A DNA stretch of 64,000 nt from Lawsonella sp012842085 (GTDB lineage: Bacteria; Actinomycetota; Actinomycetes; Mycobacteriales; Mycobacteriaceae). Numbering within the stretch: position 1 is the first letter of the stretch; the number at the start of each line of letters is the position of its first letter. The stretch spans positions 62,001-126,000 of the forward strand of contig DAINXV010000002.1 in assembly GCA_036749735.1 (NCBI GenBank), read 5' to 3'. Below are positions 53,423 to 62,781 of this stretch, in pieces. A model generated the notes under the pieces. That model had not been told where the DNA came from. It did no database searches and saw only the letters and a list, made by a program, of their open reading frames with translations. Both the position numbers and the translations under genes were made by a program.

Positions 53423-54016
53423 TTAAAGCCCCAAGTGCCTTTCTACCAATGCCCAAGCGGCCAAAGTCTGAGCATCACATATTTTCCCCTCACTAACGGC
53501 CGCTCTGAAACTGTCCACTGGCCACCACCGAGCAATAAGATCCTCTTCAGTCACTTCCCGCTCGGTTTCCCCAGCCACAAGATCAGTGGCCACGAAAACA
53601 TCTTGCACCTGGTCACAAAAACCAGGGGCCACCTCAATGGCACCTACGTGCTTTAGACAATCAGCCCGGTAGCCGGTCTTTTCCTTCAGTTCGCGCCGGG
53701 CTAACTCCGTTGGGGCCTGGGTTGTGAGGCCGGGTGCGGTTCCGGCCACAAATTCCCAGGAGCGGCGTTTGAGGGCAAAACGATACTGTTCCACCAGCAG
53801 GATAGATCCAGATGGTTCTGCCTCGCTGGGAGGCCGATAAGCCACCACCACAACCGCACGGGGTTTGTGCACCACACCGTAGATACCGTTACCAGCTCCG
53901 GTGCGGCGGATGTGGGATTCCGTCACCACCATCCAGTTATTGCGGTAGACCTCTGTGGTGCTGAGAATTTCGGGAGCTCCGGGAACCTCTCGAGGTTGCA
54001 TGTTTGGGGACTCCAT
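53423..54016 (-). CDS. Nudix hydrolase (ADP-ribose pyrophosphatase-like), degenerate Nudix box
   Basis: 197 residues. The fold is recognisable: ILLVEQYRFALKRRSWEFVAGTAPG (in part) leads into the box, which reads ...TTQAPTELARRELKEKTGY (98-116). Against the consensus Gx5Ex7REUxEExGU, the first Glu is replaced (Gln100 aligned), the loop is about two residues longer, and the second Glu of the EE pair is Lys113; Glu109 and Glu112 remain. Activity may be altered or lost. The APGFCDQVQDVFVATDL region resembles ADP-ribose pyrophosphatases. It is divergent from nucS and followed by the cyclase gene. Confidence 0.82.
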   Translation of the reverse strand: MESPNMQPREVPGAPEILSTTEVYRNNWMVVTESHIRRTGAGNGIYGVVHKPRAVVVVAYRPPSEAEPSGSILLVEQYRFALKRRSWEFVAGTAPGLTTQAPTELARRELKEKTGYRADCLKHVGAIEVAPGFCDQVQDVFVATDLVAGETEREVTEEDLIARWWPVDSFRAAVSEGKICDAQTLAAWALVERHLGL

Positions 54017-54054
54017 ACTGACATTCTTTCATTGGTTCCCTTAAGGTTAGAGGA

Positions 54055-54759
54055 GTGCGATTACTTGTTGCAGAATGTCAGGTTGATTATGCCGGACGCC
54101 TCACCGCTCATCTACCGATGGCGCGGCGACTCATCATTATGAAGGCGGATGGTTCTATTAGCGTGCACGCAGATGACCGGGCATATAAACCGCTCAATTG
54201 GATGACGGCACCTTGCTGGATGACGGAACAACCAATTCTGGATGAGGATGACGAGCCTACCGGCGAGCAGCTGTGGGTGGTGGAGAACAAAAATAAAGAC
54301 CAGCTGCGCATAATTATTGGGGAAGTGCTCCTCGATGAGGAGATTGAGCTGGGGGAAGATCCGGGTCTGGAAAAAGACGGGGTGGAAGAGCACCTGCAGG
54401 AGCTTTTAGCGGAGCATATTACGGAGCTGGGGGAGGGGTACACCCTTATTCGTCGCGAGTATCCGACTGCATTAGGGCCGGTCGATATTCTCTGCAAGGA
54501 CGCTGACGGCACCACAGTGGCAGTTGAGATTAAGCGTGTAGGCGGCATCGATGGGGTGGAGCAGTTGACGCGCTATCTGGAGATGCTGAACCGTGACCCT
54601 CTTTTGGCGCCCGTCCGTGGAATTTTTGCTGCGCAGACGATTAAGCCACAAGCGCGTACACTGGCAGAAGACCGAAATATTGATTGTGTCGTACTCGATT
54701 ACGATGCGCTTCGCGGTATTGAGAGTGACGAGCTGCGCCTTTTTAGTGCGCAACAGTAG
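54055..54759 (+). CDS. nucS: Mismatch-specific endonuclease NucS/EndoMS
   Basis: Non-canonical mismatch repair nuclease of actinobacteria that lack MutS/MutL; cuts both strands at G-T, G-G and T-T mismatches. 234 residues: N-terminal beta-sandwich DNA-binding domain (to about 105) and a C-terminal RecB-like domain with the catalytic Asp in GPVDILCKD, then VAVEIKRVGG. The C-terminal LRLF-like DELRLFSAQQ is the sliding-clamp contact, with a few extra residues after the motif. Start GTG 54055; the N-terminus RLLVAECQVDYAGRLTAHLP is conserved. Confidence 0.94.
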   Translation: MRLLVAECQVDYAGRLTAHLPMARRLIIMKADGSISVHADDRAYKPLNWMTAPCWMTEQPILDEDDEPTGEQLWVVENKNKDQLRIIIGEVLLDEEIELGEDPGLEKDGVEEHLQELLAEHITELGEGYTLIRREYPTALGPVDILCKDADGTTVAVEIKRVGGIDGVEQLTRYLEMLNRDPLLAPVRGIFAAQTIKPQARTLAEDRNIDCVVLDYDALRGIESDELRLFSAQQ

Positions 54760-54793
54760 TTAGGTTAGACAGTAGTTAGGCAAAGGAGTTAGC

Positions 54794-55792
54794 GTGGACG
54801 GAATTGATCTTAGTGACCTCAAAAATGCAGCCCAAGCTCGGTTAGCAGACGAGAAGCAACGAGCTGCTAGTCACAGGCCAGCGGACAGTGCCGCCACCCC
54901 TTACGTGGCAAAAGAACGCCCCGCAGACGGAAGTGCCGGTGTCCCTCAAGGTGTTGATGCGCCTTTGCCTTCCATCATGGATGTCACCCACGAGAATCTG
55001 GCTGACATTATGGAATACTCCCGCTACGTGCCCGTTGTCTTGGACCTGTGGGCAGACTGGTGCCAGCCGTGCAAACAATTGGGTCCGGTGCTGGAAAAGC
55101 TCGCTAAAGAGTACGGCGGAAAGTTCTTGTTGGCACCACTCAATACTGAAGAAGAGCCAGAACTTGCTAGCGCTTTCCAAGTGAAGTCGATTCCTACCGT
55201 GATTGCGTTAGCTGCCGGTAAACCAATCGATATGTTCAGTGGAGCCGTCCCAGAGCCACAGTTGCGTGCCTGGATAGAGGCACTATTGAAAGCTGTTGAC
55301 GGCAAGTTGGAAGAACTTCCTATCCAGATTCGGAAGCACATTCAGCGGCTGGCTGGCGGGAATGAAGAACCACCCGCTCCGGCTCCCACTGTGGTGGATG
55401 AGGCCGAAGAATTGGCGCAGCAGGGTGACTATGCGGCAGCCCAGAAACTGCTGCGCGAGCACCTTGTCAATAACCCCAAGGATCACCTCGCCGAGAGTGC
55501 CCTCAACATGTATGAGGTGTTGGAGAAGTCGGAGAATGCCTCCGAGGACACCATCATTAAAGCGGATGAGAATCCGGATGATGTTGCCGCACAGTGCGAT
55601 GCCGCCGATCTAGAGATGACCACGGTGGGTGCAGAGGCTGCCTATACGCGTTTGCTCAATACCGTTGCTCGTACCACGGGGGACGATAAGAACGCCGCAC
55701 GTGAGCACCTCGTGAAATTGTTGAAAGTGGCAGACTCCAGCGACCCATTGGTTATTGCAGCGCGCACCAAACTAGCGAGCTTGCTTTACTAG
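54794..55792 (+). CDS. Thioredoxin-TPR protein (YbbN/CnoX-like)
   Basis: 332 residues. After an unstructured N-terminus (1-60) comes a thioredoxin domain with the active site WADWCQPCKQLGP, so unlike E. coli CnoX it keeps the redox CxxC. The thioredoxin cis-Pro segment SIPTVIAL follows. The C-terminal half (about 195-332) has TPR-like helices (AEELAQQGDYAAAQKLLREHL; DPLVIAARTKLASLL). Cytosolic holdase/thioredoxin role inferred. Same as the Rv1324-type gene between nucS and glgB in mycobacteria. Confidence 0.88.
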   Translation: MDGIDLSDLKNAAQARLADEKQRAASHRPADSAATPYVAKERPADGSAGVPQGVDAPLPSIMDVTHENLADIMEYSRYVPVVLDLWADWCQPCKQLGPVLEKLAKEYGGKFLLAPLNTEEEPELASAFQVKSIPTVIALAAGKPIDMFSGAVPEPQLRAWIEALLKAVDGKLEELPIQIRKHIQRLAGGNEEPPAPAPTVVDEAEELAQQGDYAAAQKLLREHLVNNPKDHLAESALNMYEVLEKSENASEDTIIKADENPDDVAAQCDAADLEMTTVGAEAAYTRLLNTVARTTGDDKNAAREHLVKLLKVADSSDPLVIAARTKLASLLY

Positions 55793-55797
55793 ATCAT

Positions 55798-55816
55798 CCG
55801 AGCTGGTTCAGCTCCG
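55798..55816 (+). terminator. Small hairpin at the convergent trx-TPR/glgB junction
   Basis: GAGCT and AGCTC pair over GGTTC, with flanking CCG/CGG extending the stem past a bulge. It lies within the 30-base gap between the two stops. There is no clear T-run. Confidence 0.3.
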
Positions 55817-55822
55817 GGCTGG

Positions 55823-58030
55823 TTAGTCTTCGCCCTCGTATTTGAGCCAGATCGCACTATTCGCAGGAATAACAACTTCTGCCGAATAGGGGCGGTCGTG
55901 CCAACTAATTTCTTCGGTGGTGACGCCACCCAGGTTGCCTGCTCCACTACCGTAGTAGAACGTGGAGTCGGTGTTGACGATCTCTTTCCATCTTCCCGCT
56001 TTAGGCAGACCCACTCGGTAGCTGTCGTGCTGCAGACCCGAGAAGTTGAAGAGGCAGGCTACGCATGAGCCGTCGTCGCCCCAGCGCAGGAAGCTAAGAA
56101 TGTTGTTGTTGGAGTCGTTCGCGTCGATCCAGTTGAACCCGCCGGAATGGTGGTCTTGGGACCACAGTGCCCGATGCTCGCGGTAGGCCAGGTTGAGGTC
56201 GCGGGTGCAGGAGAGGATTCCGCGATGGAATTCGCTCTGCCAGCCGTCCAAGTCTCCCCAATGCAAGCCGCGCTCATCTGACCACTCTCGGCACTGGGCG
56301 AATTCTTGTCCCATGAAGAGCAGATTCTTACCTGGATGAGCCCACATGTAGGCCAGGAAGGAACGTACGCCAGCAGCCTTGGTCCAGGCATCCCCCGGCA
56401 TTCTCTCCCACAGGGAGCCTTTGCCGTGCACAACCTCGTCGTGGCTGATGGGCAGAATAAAGTTCTCACTCCAGGCATACATGAGGGAGAACGTAATGTC
56501 CTGGTGGTGGTAGTGGCGGAAGAGTTGGTCCCGTCCAAAGTAGCGGAGAGTGTCGTTCATCCACCCCATATTCCATTTGAAGTTGAATCCCAGGCCACCG
56601 GATTCGGTTCCGCGGGTGACGCCCTGCCAGGATGTTGATTCCTCCGCAGCCGTAATAATGCCGGGGAAGTGCTTGTGCACAGTGGCATTCATTTCCTGAA
56701 GGAATTGCACTGCTTCCAGGTTTTCGCGGCCACCATATTCGTTCGGTGACCATTCGCCATCCTCGCGGGAGTAATCCAGGTAGAGCATGGAGGCGACGGC
56801 ATCCACGCGGAGCCCGTCAATGTGGAACTCTTTCAGCCAGTAGAGGGCGTTGGCGACCAGGAAGTTGCGGACTTCGCGGCGGCCAAAGTTGAAGACGTAG
56901 GTGCCCCAGTCGGGTTGTTCGCCGCGGCGGGGATCAGGATGCTCATAAAGCGGGGTGCCGTCGAAGCGGGAGAGCGCCCAGCTGTCCTTCGGGAAGTGGG
57001 CGGGCACCCAGTCCACAATAATTCCGTAGCCGGCCTGGTGGAGGCGATCCACTAGGTACCGGAAATCGTCGGGGGTTCCGAAGCGGGCTGAGGGCGCGTA
57101 GTAGGCGGAAACCTGGTAACCCCAGGATCCCCCAAAGGGGTGCTCTGCCACTGGCATAAATTCGACGTGGGTGAAACCGGTGTAGTCCAGATATCCGATC
57201 AGCTCGTCTGCGAGTTCACGGTAATTCTTACCCGGCTTCCACGAACCCAGGTGTACTTCGTAGACGCTCATCGGTTCGATGAGGGGCTGTTTTTCAGCTC
57301 GTTTTTCGAGCCATTCGCCATCGCCCCACTCGTAATCGGACACCGTCACCTTGGAGGCGGTGGCGGGGGGAACTTCGGTCTCGAAAGCAAAGGGGTCAAA
57401 CTTTTCCCGGATGACACCATCTGCGCCGTGTACAGCAAACTTGTAGAGCGCACCAATAGGAACATCCGGAATAAAGATCTCCCACACACCGGAGGATCCA
57501 AGTGTACGCAGCGGGTACTGTTGGGTGTTCCAGCCGTTGAAATCACCGCACACAGCCACGCCACGAGCATTGGGAGCCCACACCGCGAAGCTCACTCCGG
57601 AGACTTCCCCGTCTGGGAGATCGTACTTCCGAGGATGCGCACCTAAGACCGTCCACAGTTCTTCGTGGCGGCCTTCACGGATAAGGTGCTCGTCTAGCTC
57701 CCCAATGGTCGGCATGAAGCGGTAAGGGTCACCCGTCACCCGCTCCGAGCCATCGGGGTAGTGGATGACGTAGCGGTAGTCGGCAATGTTTGTCATCTTG
57801 ACGATGCCAACCCAGATTTCAGATCCGCGATGCTCGAGGGGGTAGTCTTCACCCCCGATTCGCACGGAAACTTGGTCAGCAGCTGGTTGGCGGGTACGGA
57901 AGACCGTGCCGCCGGCAGCTTCCTCTTCATGTGCACCGTAGAAAGCATGAGGATTGCTGTGTGCGCCCGCGTCTAAGGTGGCGCGGTCAATCTCCGAAAT
58001 CATCGGATCGTACTTCTTAGCCATCGTCAT
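55823..58030 (-). CDS. glgB: 1,4-alpha-glucan branching enzyme
   Basis: Forms alpha-1,6 branches in glycogen. 735 residues: two N-terminal beta-sandwich (CBM48-type) domains, then a GH13 barrel. Catalytic Asp in DGLRVDAVASMLYLDY, acid Glu in ITAAEESTSW, and transition-state Asp in ISHDEVVHGKGSL. ATG 58030 or 58024 may start translation. It is the second gene after glgE, with an 8-base gap, as in mycobacteria, so together they make branched maltosyl-extended glucan. Confidence 0.96.
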   Translation of the reverse strand: MTMAKKYDPMISEIDRATLDAGAHSNPHAFYGAHEEEAAGGTVFRTRQPAADQVSVRIGGEDYPLEHRGSEIWVGIVKMTNIADYRYVIHYPDGSERVTGDPYRFMPTIGELDEHLIREGRHEELWTVLGAHPRKYDLPDGEVSGVSFAVWAPNARGVAVCGDFNGWNTQQYPLRTLGSSGVWEIFIPDVPIGALYKFAVHGADGVIREKFDPFAFETEVPPATASKVTVSDYEWGDGEWLEKRAEKQPLIEPMSVYEVHLGSWKPGKNYRELADELIGYLDYTGFTHVEFMPVAEHPFGGSWGYQVSAYYAPSARFGTPDDFRYLVDRLHQAGYGIIVDWVPAHFPKDSWALSRFDGTPLYEHPDPRRGEQPDWGTYVFNFGRREVRNFLVANALYWLKEFHIDGLRVDAVASMLYLDYSREDGEWSPNEYGGRENLEAVQFLQEMNATVHKHFPGIITAAEESTSWQGVTRGTESGGLGFNFKWNMGWMNDTLRYFGRDQLFRHYHHQDITFSLMYAWSENFILPISHDEVVHGKGSLWERMPGDAWTKAAGVRSFLAYMWAHPGKNLLFMGQEFAQCREWSDERGLHWGDLDGWQSEFHRGILSCTRDLNLAYREHRALWSQDHHSGGFNWIDANDSNNNILSFLRWGDDGSCVACLFNFSGLQHDSYRVGLPKAGRWKEIVNTDSTFYYGSGAGNLGGVTTEEISWHDRPYSAEVVIPANSAIWLKYEGED

Positions 58031-58038
58031 TCAACTTT

Positions 58039-60054
58039 CTAGTCGGTATTGGTTTCGCGGAAACATAGGTCCGCGCGCCGCTCTTCTGGAATATCCGGGA
58101 GAACGAGAATATGAGCCACATTGTCCCAGGGCTCCAGTTTTACGTAGTTGTCGGAACCCCAATTAAAGGTTTGCTTGCTTACTTCATCGTAAACCGCAAA
58201 ACGGTCGAACCAGTCCATTCCGAGCGCTGGCATATCAAGTCGGATGGTAGTTTCCTGGGCTTCAAACGAATTCAGATTCACAATGACCAGCACATGGTCC
58301 CCGGTTACTGGATCGAATTTCGAGTAAGCGATGATCGCGTCATTGTCGCAATGGTGGAAATGCAGTTGCCGGTTTTGCTGCAAAGCCGGATGCTTTTCAC
58401 GGATCTCGTTGAGGGTAGTAAGCCACGGCTCCAAGCTTTCTCCCGCTTCCAAAGCCGCTTCAAAATCGCGTGGCCGCAGTTCGTATTTCTCCGAATGGAG
58501 GTACTCTTCACTGCCGGGCTTTAGGGCAATGTGCTCGTAGAGTTCAAGCCCAGAGTAGACACCCCAGCTTGCGAACATGGTTGCTGCCAGCGTAGCTCGG
58601 ATAGCAAACATGCCGGGTCCGCCACTTTGCAGACTGGCATGCAAAATATCGGGAGTATTAGTGAAGAGGTTGGGGCGAGCCTGGTCAAGGTGCTCCACAG
58701 TATGGGCAGCGAACTGCTCCAGTTCCCACTTCGCGGTTTTCCACGTGAAGTAGGTGTAGGACTGGGAGAATCCAAGTTGTGCAAGCCCAAACATGCGGGC
58801 GGGTCGAGTAAAAGCTTCGGACAGAAAAAGTACGTCAGGATCAGTAAGTTTAATACGCGAAATGAGCTCTTCCCAGAACATGGGTGGTTTGGTGTGGGGA
58901 TTATCCACACGGAAGATCCGCACACCCTGTTTCATCCAGAAACGCACCACGCGCTCCACCTCATCAGTGAGGCCGTGGTAGTCCTTATCGAAATTGAGGG
59001 GATAAATATCTTGATACTTCTTGGGTGGGTTCTCCGCGTACCGAATTGTTCCATCGGGAAGAACATCAAACCACTCCGGATGCTCCTGTGCCCAAGGATG
59101 GTCCGGAGCGCATTGGAGGGCTAAATCCAGAGCGATTTCTAAGCCCAATTTCTTGGCTGTGCGCAGCAATTTCCGAAAATCTTTCAGAGTGCCGAGCTCT
59201 GGATGGATGGCATCATGTCCGCCATGGCGGGAGCCAATAGCCCACGGTGATCCCACATCGGAGGCGGCAGCTGTGAGAGTGTTGTTGCGTCCCTTGCGGT
59301 TCACTTCACCAATGGGGTGAATGGGCGGGAAGTACACAACATTGAAGCCCATTTTGGCGATACGGGGGAGTTCCTTCTCCGTGGTTGCGAAAGTGCCGTG
59401 AATAGGCATGCCGTTCTCGTCGCGTCCACCCGTAGAACGCGGGAATAGCTCATACCAGGCGCTGTACATAGCACGCTGGCGATCCACCCATACGCGGTAG
59501 CGTTTACCACGGGTCACAAGTTCACGAACCGGAGTTTTTGCCAAGATGTTCGAAATTTTCTCGGACATCGCAAGTCCGAGACGATCGGAAAGTTCGAGAC
59601 TCTCATCCCGCAATTGTTGTGCGGCAGCCGTGAGCGCTTCCCGGTATTTTTTCTTGCGCTGCTTTTTGGCCCCTTTATCTAAAATCCGAGCCCCGATCTC
59701 TAGGTCATTAGCGAGATCAGCAGCAGATTGTCCGGCATCAACTTTTGCGGTGACGTCGTGCATCCAGGTGGCACGCGGGTCGGACCAGGCATCAACGCGG
59801 AAAGTCCACATGCCTTCCGCATCTGGACAGAAACAGCTGTGGAAAGTGTCGTCTTCTTTCCCAGGAACCATTGTTATGCGGGTGCCGCGTTGCTGTTCGG
59901 GTCCTTTCACCCAGAGGGTCGCAGAAAGGGCGTCGTGGCCTTCTCTCCATACTGTCGCACTGACGGGAAGGACCTCACCTACCGTCCCCTTCGCTGGTGA
60001 ACTTCCGCAGTCGACAACAGGTTGTACATCGGTAATTCCGAACCGTCCTACCAC
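58039..60054 (-). CDS. glgE: Alpha-1,4-glucan:maltose-1-phosphate maltosyltransferase GlgE
   Basis: Extends alpha-glucan with maltose from maltose 1-phosphate. 671 residues from GTG 60054, which has GAGGAG 5 bases upstream and begins VGRFGITDVQPVVDCG like other GlgE proteins; an upstream ATG at 60159 gives 35 residues unlike the family. GH13 catalytic Asp in FRVDNPHTKPPMFWEEL and Glu in VLFLSEAFTRP. An insert of about 30 residues found in the mycobacterial N-domain is absent, explaining the shorter length. Accumulation of its substrate is toxic in mycobacteria when GlgE is lost. Confidence 0.95.
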   Translation of the reverse strand: MVGRFGITDVQPVVDCGSSPAKGTVGEVLPVSATVWREGHDALSATLWVKGPEQQRGTRITMVPGKEDDTFHSCFCPDAEGMWTFRVDAWSDPRATWMHDVTAKVDAGQSAADLANDLEIGARILDKGAKKQRKKKYREALTAAAQQLRDESLELSDRLGLAMSEKISNILAKTPVRELVTRGKRYRVWVDRQRAMYSAWYELFPRSTGGRDENGMPIHGTFATTEKELPRIAKMGFNVVYFPPIHPIGEVNRKGRNNTLTAAASDVGSPWAIGSRHGGHDAIHPELGTLKDFRKLLRTAKKLGLEIALDLALQCAPDHPWAQEHPEWFDVLPDGTIRYAENPPKKYQDIYPLNFDKDYHGLTDEVERVVRFWMKQGVRIFRVDNPHTKPPMFWEELISRIKLTDPDVLFLSEAFTRPARMFGLAQLGFSQSYTYFTWKTAKWELEQFAAHTVEHLDQARPNLFTNTPDILHASLQSGGPGMFAIRATLAATMFASWGVYSGLELYEHIALKPGSEEYLHSEKYELRPRDFEAALEAGESLEPWLTTLNEIREKHPALQQNRQLHFHHCDNDAIIAYSKFDPVTGDHVLVIVNLNSFEAQETTIRLDMPALGMDWFDRFAVYDEVSKQTFNWGSDNYVKLEPWDNVAHILVLPDIPEERRADLCFRETNTD

Positions 60055-60166
60055 CGTGACTCCTCTACTTATTTGTCGGCATTGCGCACGGTAATGCTTT
60101 GGTATCAGCTTAGTAGATATTGGGAGCTTAAGGGCGCGGTGTAGATCACGAAAAACCATATAAATG

Positions 60167-60206
60167 CTGGGTGGGACGCGTGTGTTTAAACACTCGTCCC
60201 ACCCAG
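60167..60206. terminator. Terminator after the ceramidase gene
   Basis: CTGGGTGGGACG (60167-60178) pairs with CGTCCCACCCAG (60195-60206); the loop itself contains the palindrome GTGTTTAAACAC, so the stem can extend. It follows the stop of the minus-strand ceramidase gene by about 50 bases and precedes the glgE start. No strong T-run on either strand. Confidence 0.7.
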
Positions 60207-60256
60207 TTGTGCTTTATTCAATTATTCGACACTTGTCGACACTACGGAGTTAATCC

Positions 60257-62353
60257 TTAGACCACCTTGAAGGCCTTAGTAGCGCCCTTGAAGTGGGTCA
60301 GTTTGCCGTTGTCAGCCTTGGCGTCGCCCTTGATGACGATGCGGTAACTGCCTGTGGCCTGGTTCTTCGGGATATTCCAGTGAACCTTGATGATCGATTC
60401 GGTCTTGGACTTCTCCGGACGCTCCCAGTCATAGATGGTGTCGTAGTGGAAGTCGTCCGCTACGCGAACCCAGCGTCCACCGGACATCTTCTGCACCTCG
60501 TGATAAGTGCCGCCACGGTAGAGCTTGTTGTTCGGGTGAGCACCGACGAACGATACCGTCAAGGTGGTGCCGCGCTTGACACTTGCCGGAGGAGCAGCGA
60601 GCACATCACCGTACTTCTTGCCCTTCGGCAGGGTGTCTGCCGGAACCTTCGGCAGCCATGCCGGGATCCAGGTGTTGTGGAGGTAAGCGCGGTCAGTGTC
60701 ATCCTTGGCGCGCTTGGCCTTACCCAGCATCACATCGCAAATCTCGCTGTAGATCTGGAGGTGGGCACCAAGAGTCTCACGGCCGAACTGGGTCTCGCCA
60801 CCTTCGTACTGCTGGTCGTCGTATTCTTCCGGCGTGGTGCAGTACTGAATGTAGGAGTTGGTGTACCCCTGCATAATGACGTTCTCCATGGGAACGCCCA
60901 GCTTCTTGGACACTATACGACGGCAACGGAGACCAGCCACTGCAGTGTATTCCAGTGGTCCGTTCACAATGACAAGGTCACCCAGGCGAACAATAGAAAG
61001 TGGCATCTCCTGCGGGATCCAGCCCTTAACTGGGAGGTATCCGAGGGGCAGCAGGTTGAACTTCGGAGACTGGTAGTTCCAGTCGAAGTCAACGACACCA
61101 TTTTCACGGTTCCAATCCCAGAAGCCGCGCAGCGGTCCTTTATCACCCTCGTGGATGAAGGGCTTCACTACGGAGGTGTAGTTGTCTTCCTCTGAGGATG
61201 CGGCACCCGCGCCACCCATTACTGTGCGGACGGTCTTCCATTCTTTACCATCCTGGGTGAACTCGGGACGGACAACATAGCGGTCCATGCTCTGGAAGCG
61301 ATAGACGCCTTGAATACCGGCACCTGTCAGGGGCTTCGCGCTTTCCCAAGCCTTATGGGCAGCGTCGTACTGACGTTTCGCAATAATGGCGTTATTGAGA
61401 ACGTTGTCAGCAGTCGGGCCGCTCGGCTCGAGTTTCTTCAACCACAAGTTCGGGGTGATGTCACCGGCGTTCGTTTGGGCGAAGGCAGCCACAAACGGGG
61501 TCTTGTCGGTGAGGTAATCAACGCCCATTTCGTCGTGTTCGAAAATGTACGCCGCCAAACCCTTGTTGTCGGGGGAAAGGAACATGTTGCGGTCCGTCAA
61601 GCTGGTGCCGTGGGTGGCGAACCAGCAGATCAGACCCCGATCCTTGCCGCCCTGTTTGATACGCAGGACCCAGACTCGGGGGTCGATGCCGTTCGGCATC
61701 TCCTTCTTATCCGATTCGGGGTTCAGGTCGAAGGCGCGCTTGGAACGGTTGGCAGAAGCGTTGTAGAGCATTGAACGACCCAGCAAGAGTTCGCCCGGCT
61801 TGATATTTTCGTGGGCGCGCTTGATGGCCTCCACAATGCCGTCAACCTCTTCCTTGGCGCTGTTCTCCATATGGCCGGAGGCAGCAAGGTAGTAGGCAAC
61901 ATCCCGCGAAGTGCCACCACACGAGTTGTGGTTGTGGGTGGCGGTGATCATGACCCGGTCCATTGGGTAGCGGTTGCCGTACATCTTGCGAACACGTTCC
62001 ATAACAGCATCAACGATGTTCTGGAAGACGGCACAAGTATCTACCGTGACGTGGACGAGCGGGGTGTTGGTCTTTTTATCAACAATGATGACTGCACGAG
62101 CTAGGTAACGTTGGCGAATGCCGTGCGCAACCTGTTCAGTCTGGGAAAAGCCCATCATGCCCTGGCCGGCACAAGCGCCCGTGATGTCGGCCATGCCGAG
62201 ACCGACGAGCCACTCACCCTTTTTGTGGGGGACGATAGGAGCGGCATTGGCTTTAGCTGAGGTGACTGCGCCGGAACCTGCTCCGCTGCCTAAAGTGACA
62301 GCGGCACCACCAACGGCAGTCGCCTTAAGTAGTGAACGACGTGAGAGTTTCAA
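60257..62353 (-). CDS. Neutral/alkaline ceramidase, Tat-exported
   Basis: Hydrolyses the N-acyl bond of ceramide to sphingosine and fatty acid. 698 residues. Signal SRRSLLKATAVGGAAVTLG (4-22) is a classic twin-arginine motif and is followed by a signal-cleavage-like Ala-Asn-Ala region near 34-37. The domain begins LVGLGMADITGACAGQGMMGF. Zinc site region THNHNSCGG, the nucleophile Ser in THGTSLTDRN, and AQTNAGDITPNLW match neutral ceramidases (family N-terminal domain), followed by an Ig-like C-terminal domain. Export suits degradation of host lipids; sphingolipids are not known from this bacterial group. Confidence 0.9.
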   Translation of the reverse strand: MKLSRRSLLKATAVGGAAVTLGSGAGSGAVTSAKANAAPIVPHKKGEWLVGLGMADITGACAGQGMMGFSQTEQVAHGIRQRYLARAVIIVDKKTNTPLVHVTVDTCAVFQNIVDAVMERVRKMYGNRYPMDRVMITATHNHNSCGGTSRDVAYYLAASGHMENSAKEEVDGIVEAIKRAHENIKPGELLLGRSMLYNASANRSKRAFDLNPESDKKEMPNGIDPRVWVLRIKQGGKDRGLICWFATHGTSLTDRNMFLSPDNKGLAAYIFEHDEMGVDYLTDKTPFVAAFAQTNAGDITPNLWLKKLEPSGPTADNVLNNAIIAKRQYDAAHKAWESAKPLTGAGIQGVYRFQSMDRYVVRPEFTQDGKEWKTVRTVMGGAGAASSEEDNYTSVVKPFIHEGDKGPLRGFWDWNRENGVVDFDWNYQSPKFNLLPLGYLPVKGWIPQEMPLSIVRLGDLVIVNGPLEYTAVAGLRCRRIVSKKLGVPMENVIMQGYTNSYIQYCTTPEEYDDQQYEGGETQFGRETLGAHLQIYSEICDVMLGKAKRAKDDTDRAYLHNTWIPAWLPKVPADTLPKGKKYGDVLAAPPASVKRGTTLTVSFVGAHPNNKLYRGGTYHEVQKMSGGRWVRVADDFHYDTIYDWERPEKSKTESIIKVHWNIPKNQATGSYRIVIKGDAKADNGKLTHFKGATKAFKVV

Positions 62354-62511
62354 CAGAGGATCCTTCCATTATTAATTGAGCCGCCTCTCTCGGCTTACAC
62401 GCTGGAGAGAAAAAGGGGATGAAACCTGGCAGACAGTGTTTTATCCTTATTGGCTATAGCTCTAATTTAATGCACTAATCGTTATTAATTCGCTGTTTAC
62501 GGGCCAAAAGA

Positions 62512-62582
62512 AAAACTGCCTGGAACAGAATTCATAAAGAATATGAGTTTAAAACTCTTAAAGCGCTACAACAGGCAGTTTT
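62512..62582 (-). repeat. 71-base element bounded by perfect 11-bp inverted repeats
   Basis: AAAACTGCCTG (62512-62522) and CAGGCAGTTTT (62572-62582) bracket 49 bases, within which GAGTTT-A-AAACTC (62545-62557) forms an inner stem. Read on the minus strand the outer stem is followed by TTTTTCTTTTGG, as in an intrinsic terminator; yet it lies between divergent genes, where neither transcript should end. A small minus-strand RNA ending here, or a degenerate miniature transposable element, would both fit. The rest of the 428-base gap 62354-62781 holds no gene that I can support. Confidence 0.5.
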
Positions 62583-62781
62583 ACAGGGTAAAGACCGCTT
62601 TTGATAAAAGCTAAACTAAGAAAATTTGTGTAAATACACATAATTTGAGGACGATTTTTGCTACCCCTGGTATGGAAAATATTGCCAGATAAAGCGACAT
62701 AGAAAAGGTTGAGTTTTTGTGTGTTCAACCACCCCAGCGGTACTGGTAGCATCAAGCTCAGTGAATTCTGTGAGGGAAGGT

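Noticed and set aside
52129..53496. 455-codon plus-strand frame opposite the adenylate cyclase
   Set aside because: The minus strand encodes complete HAMP and cyclase motifs; the plus-strand product is very rich in His, Asn and Gln and has no recognisable domain.
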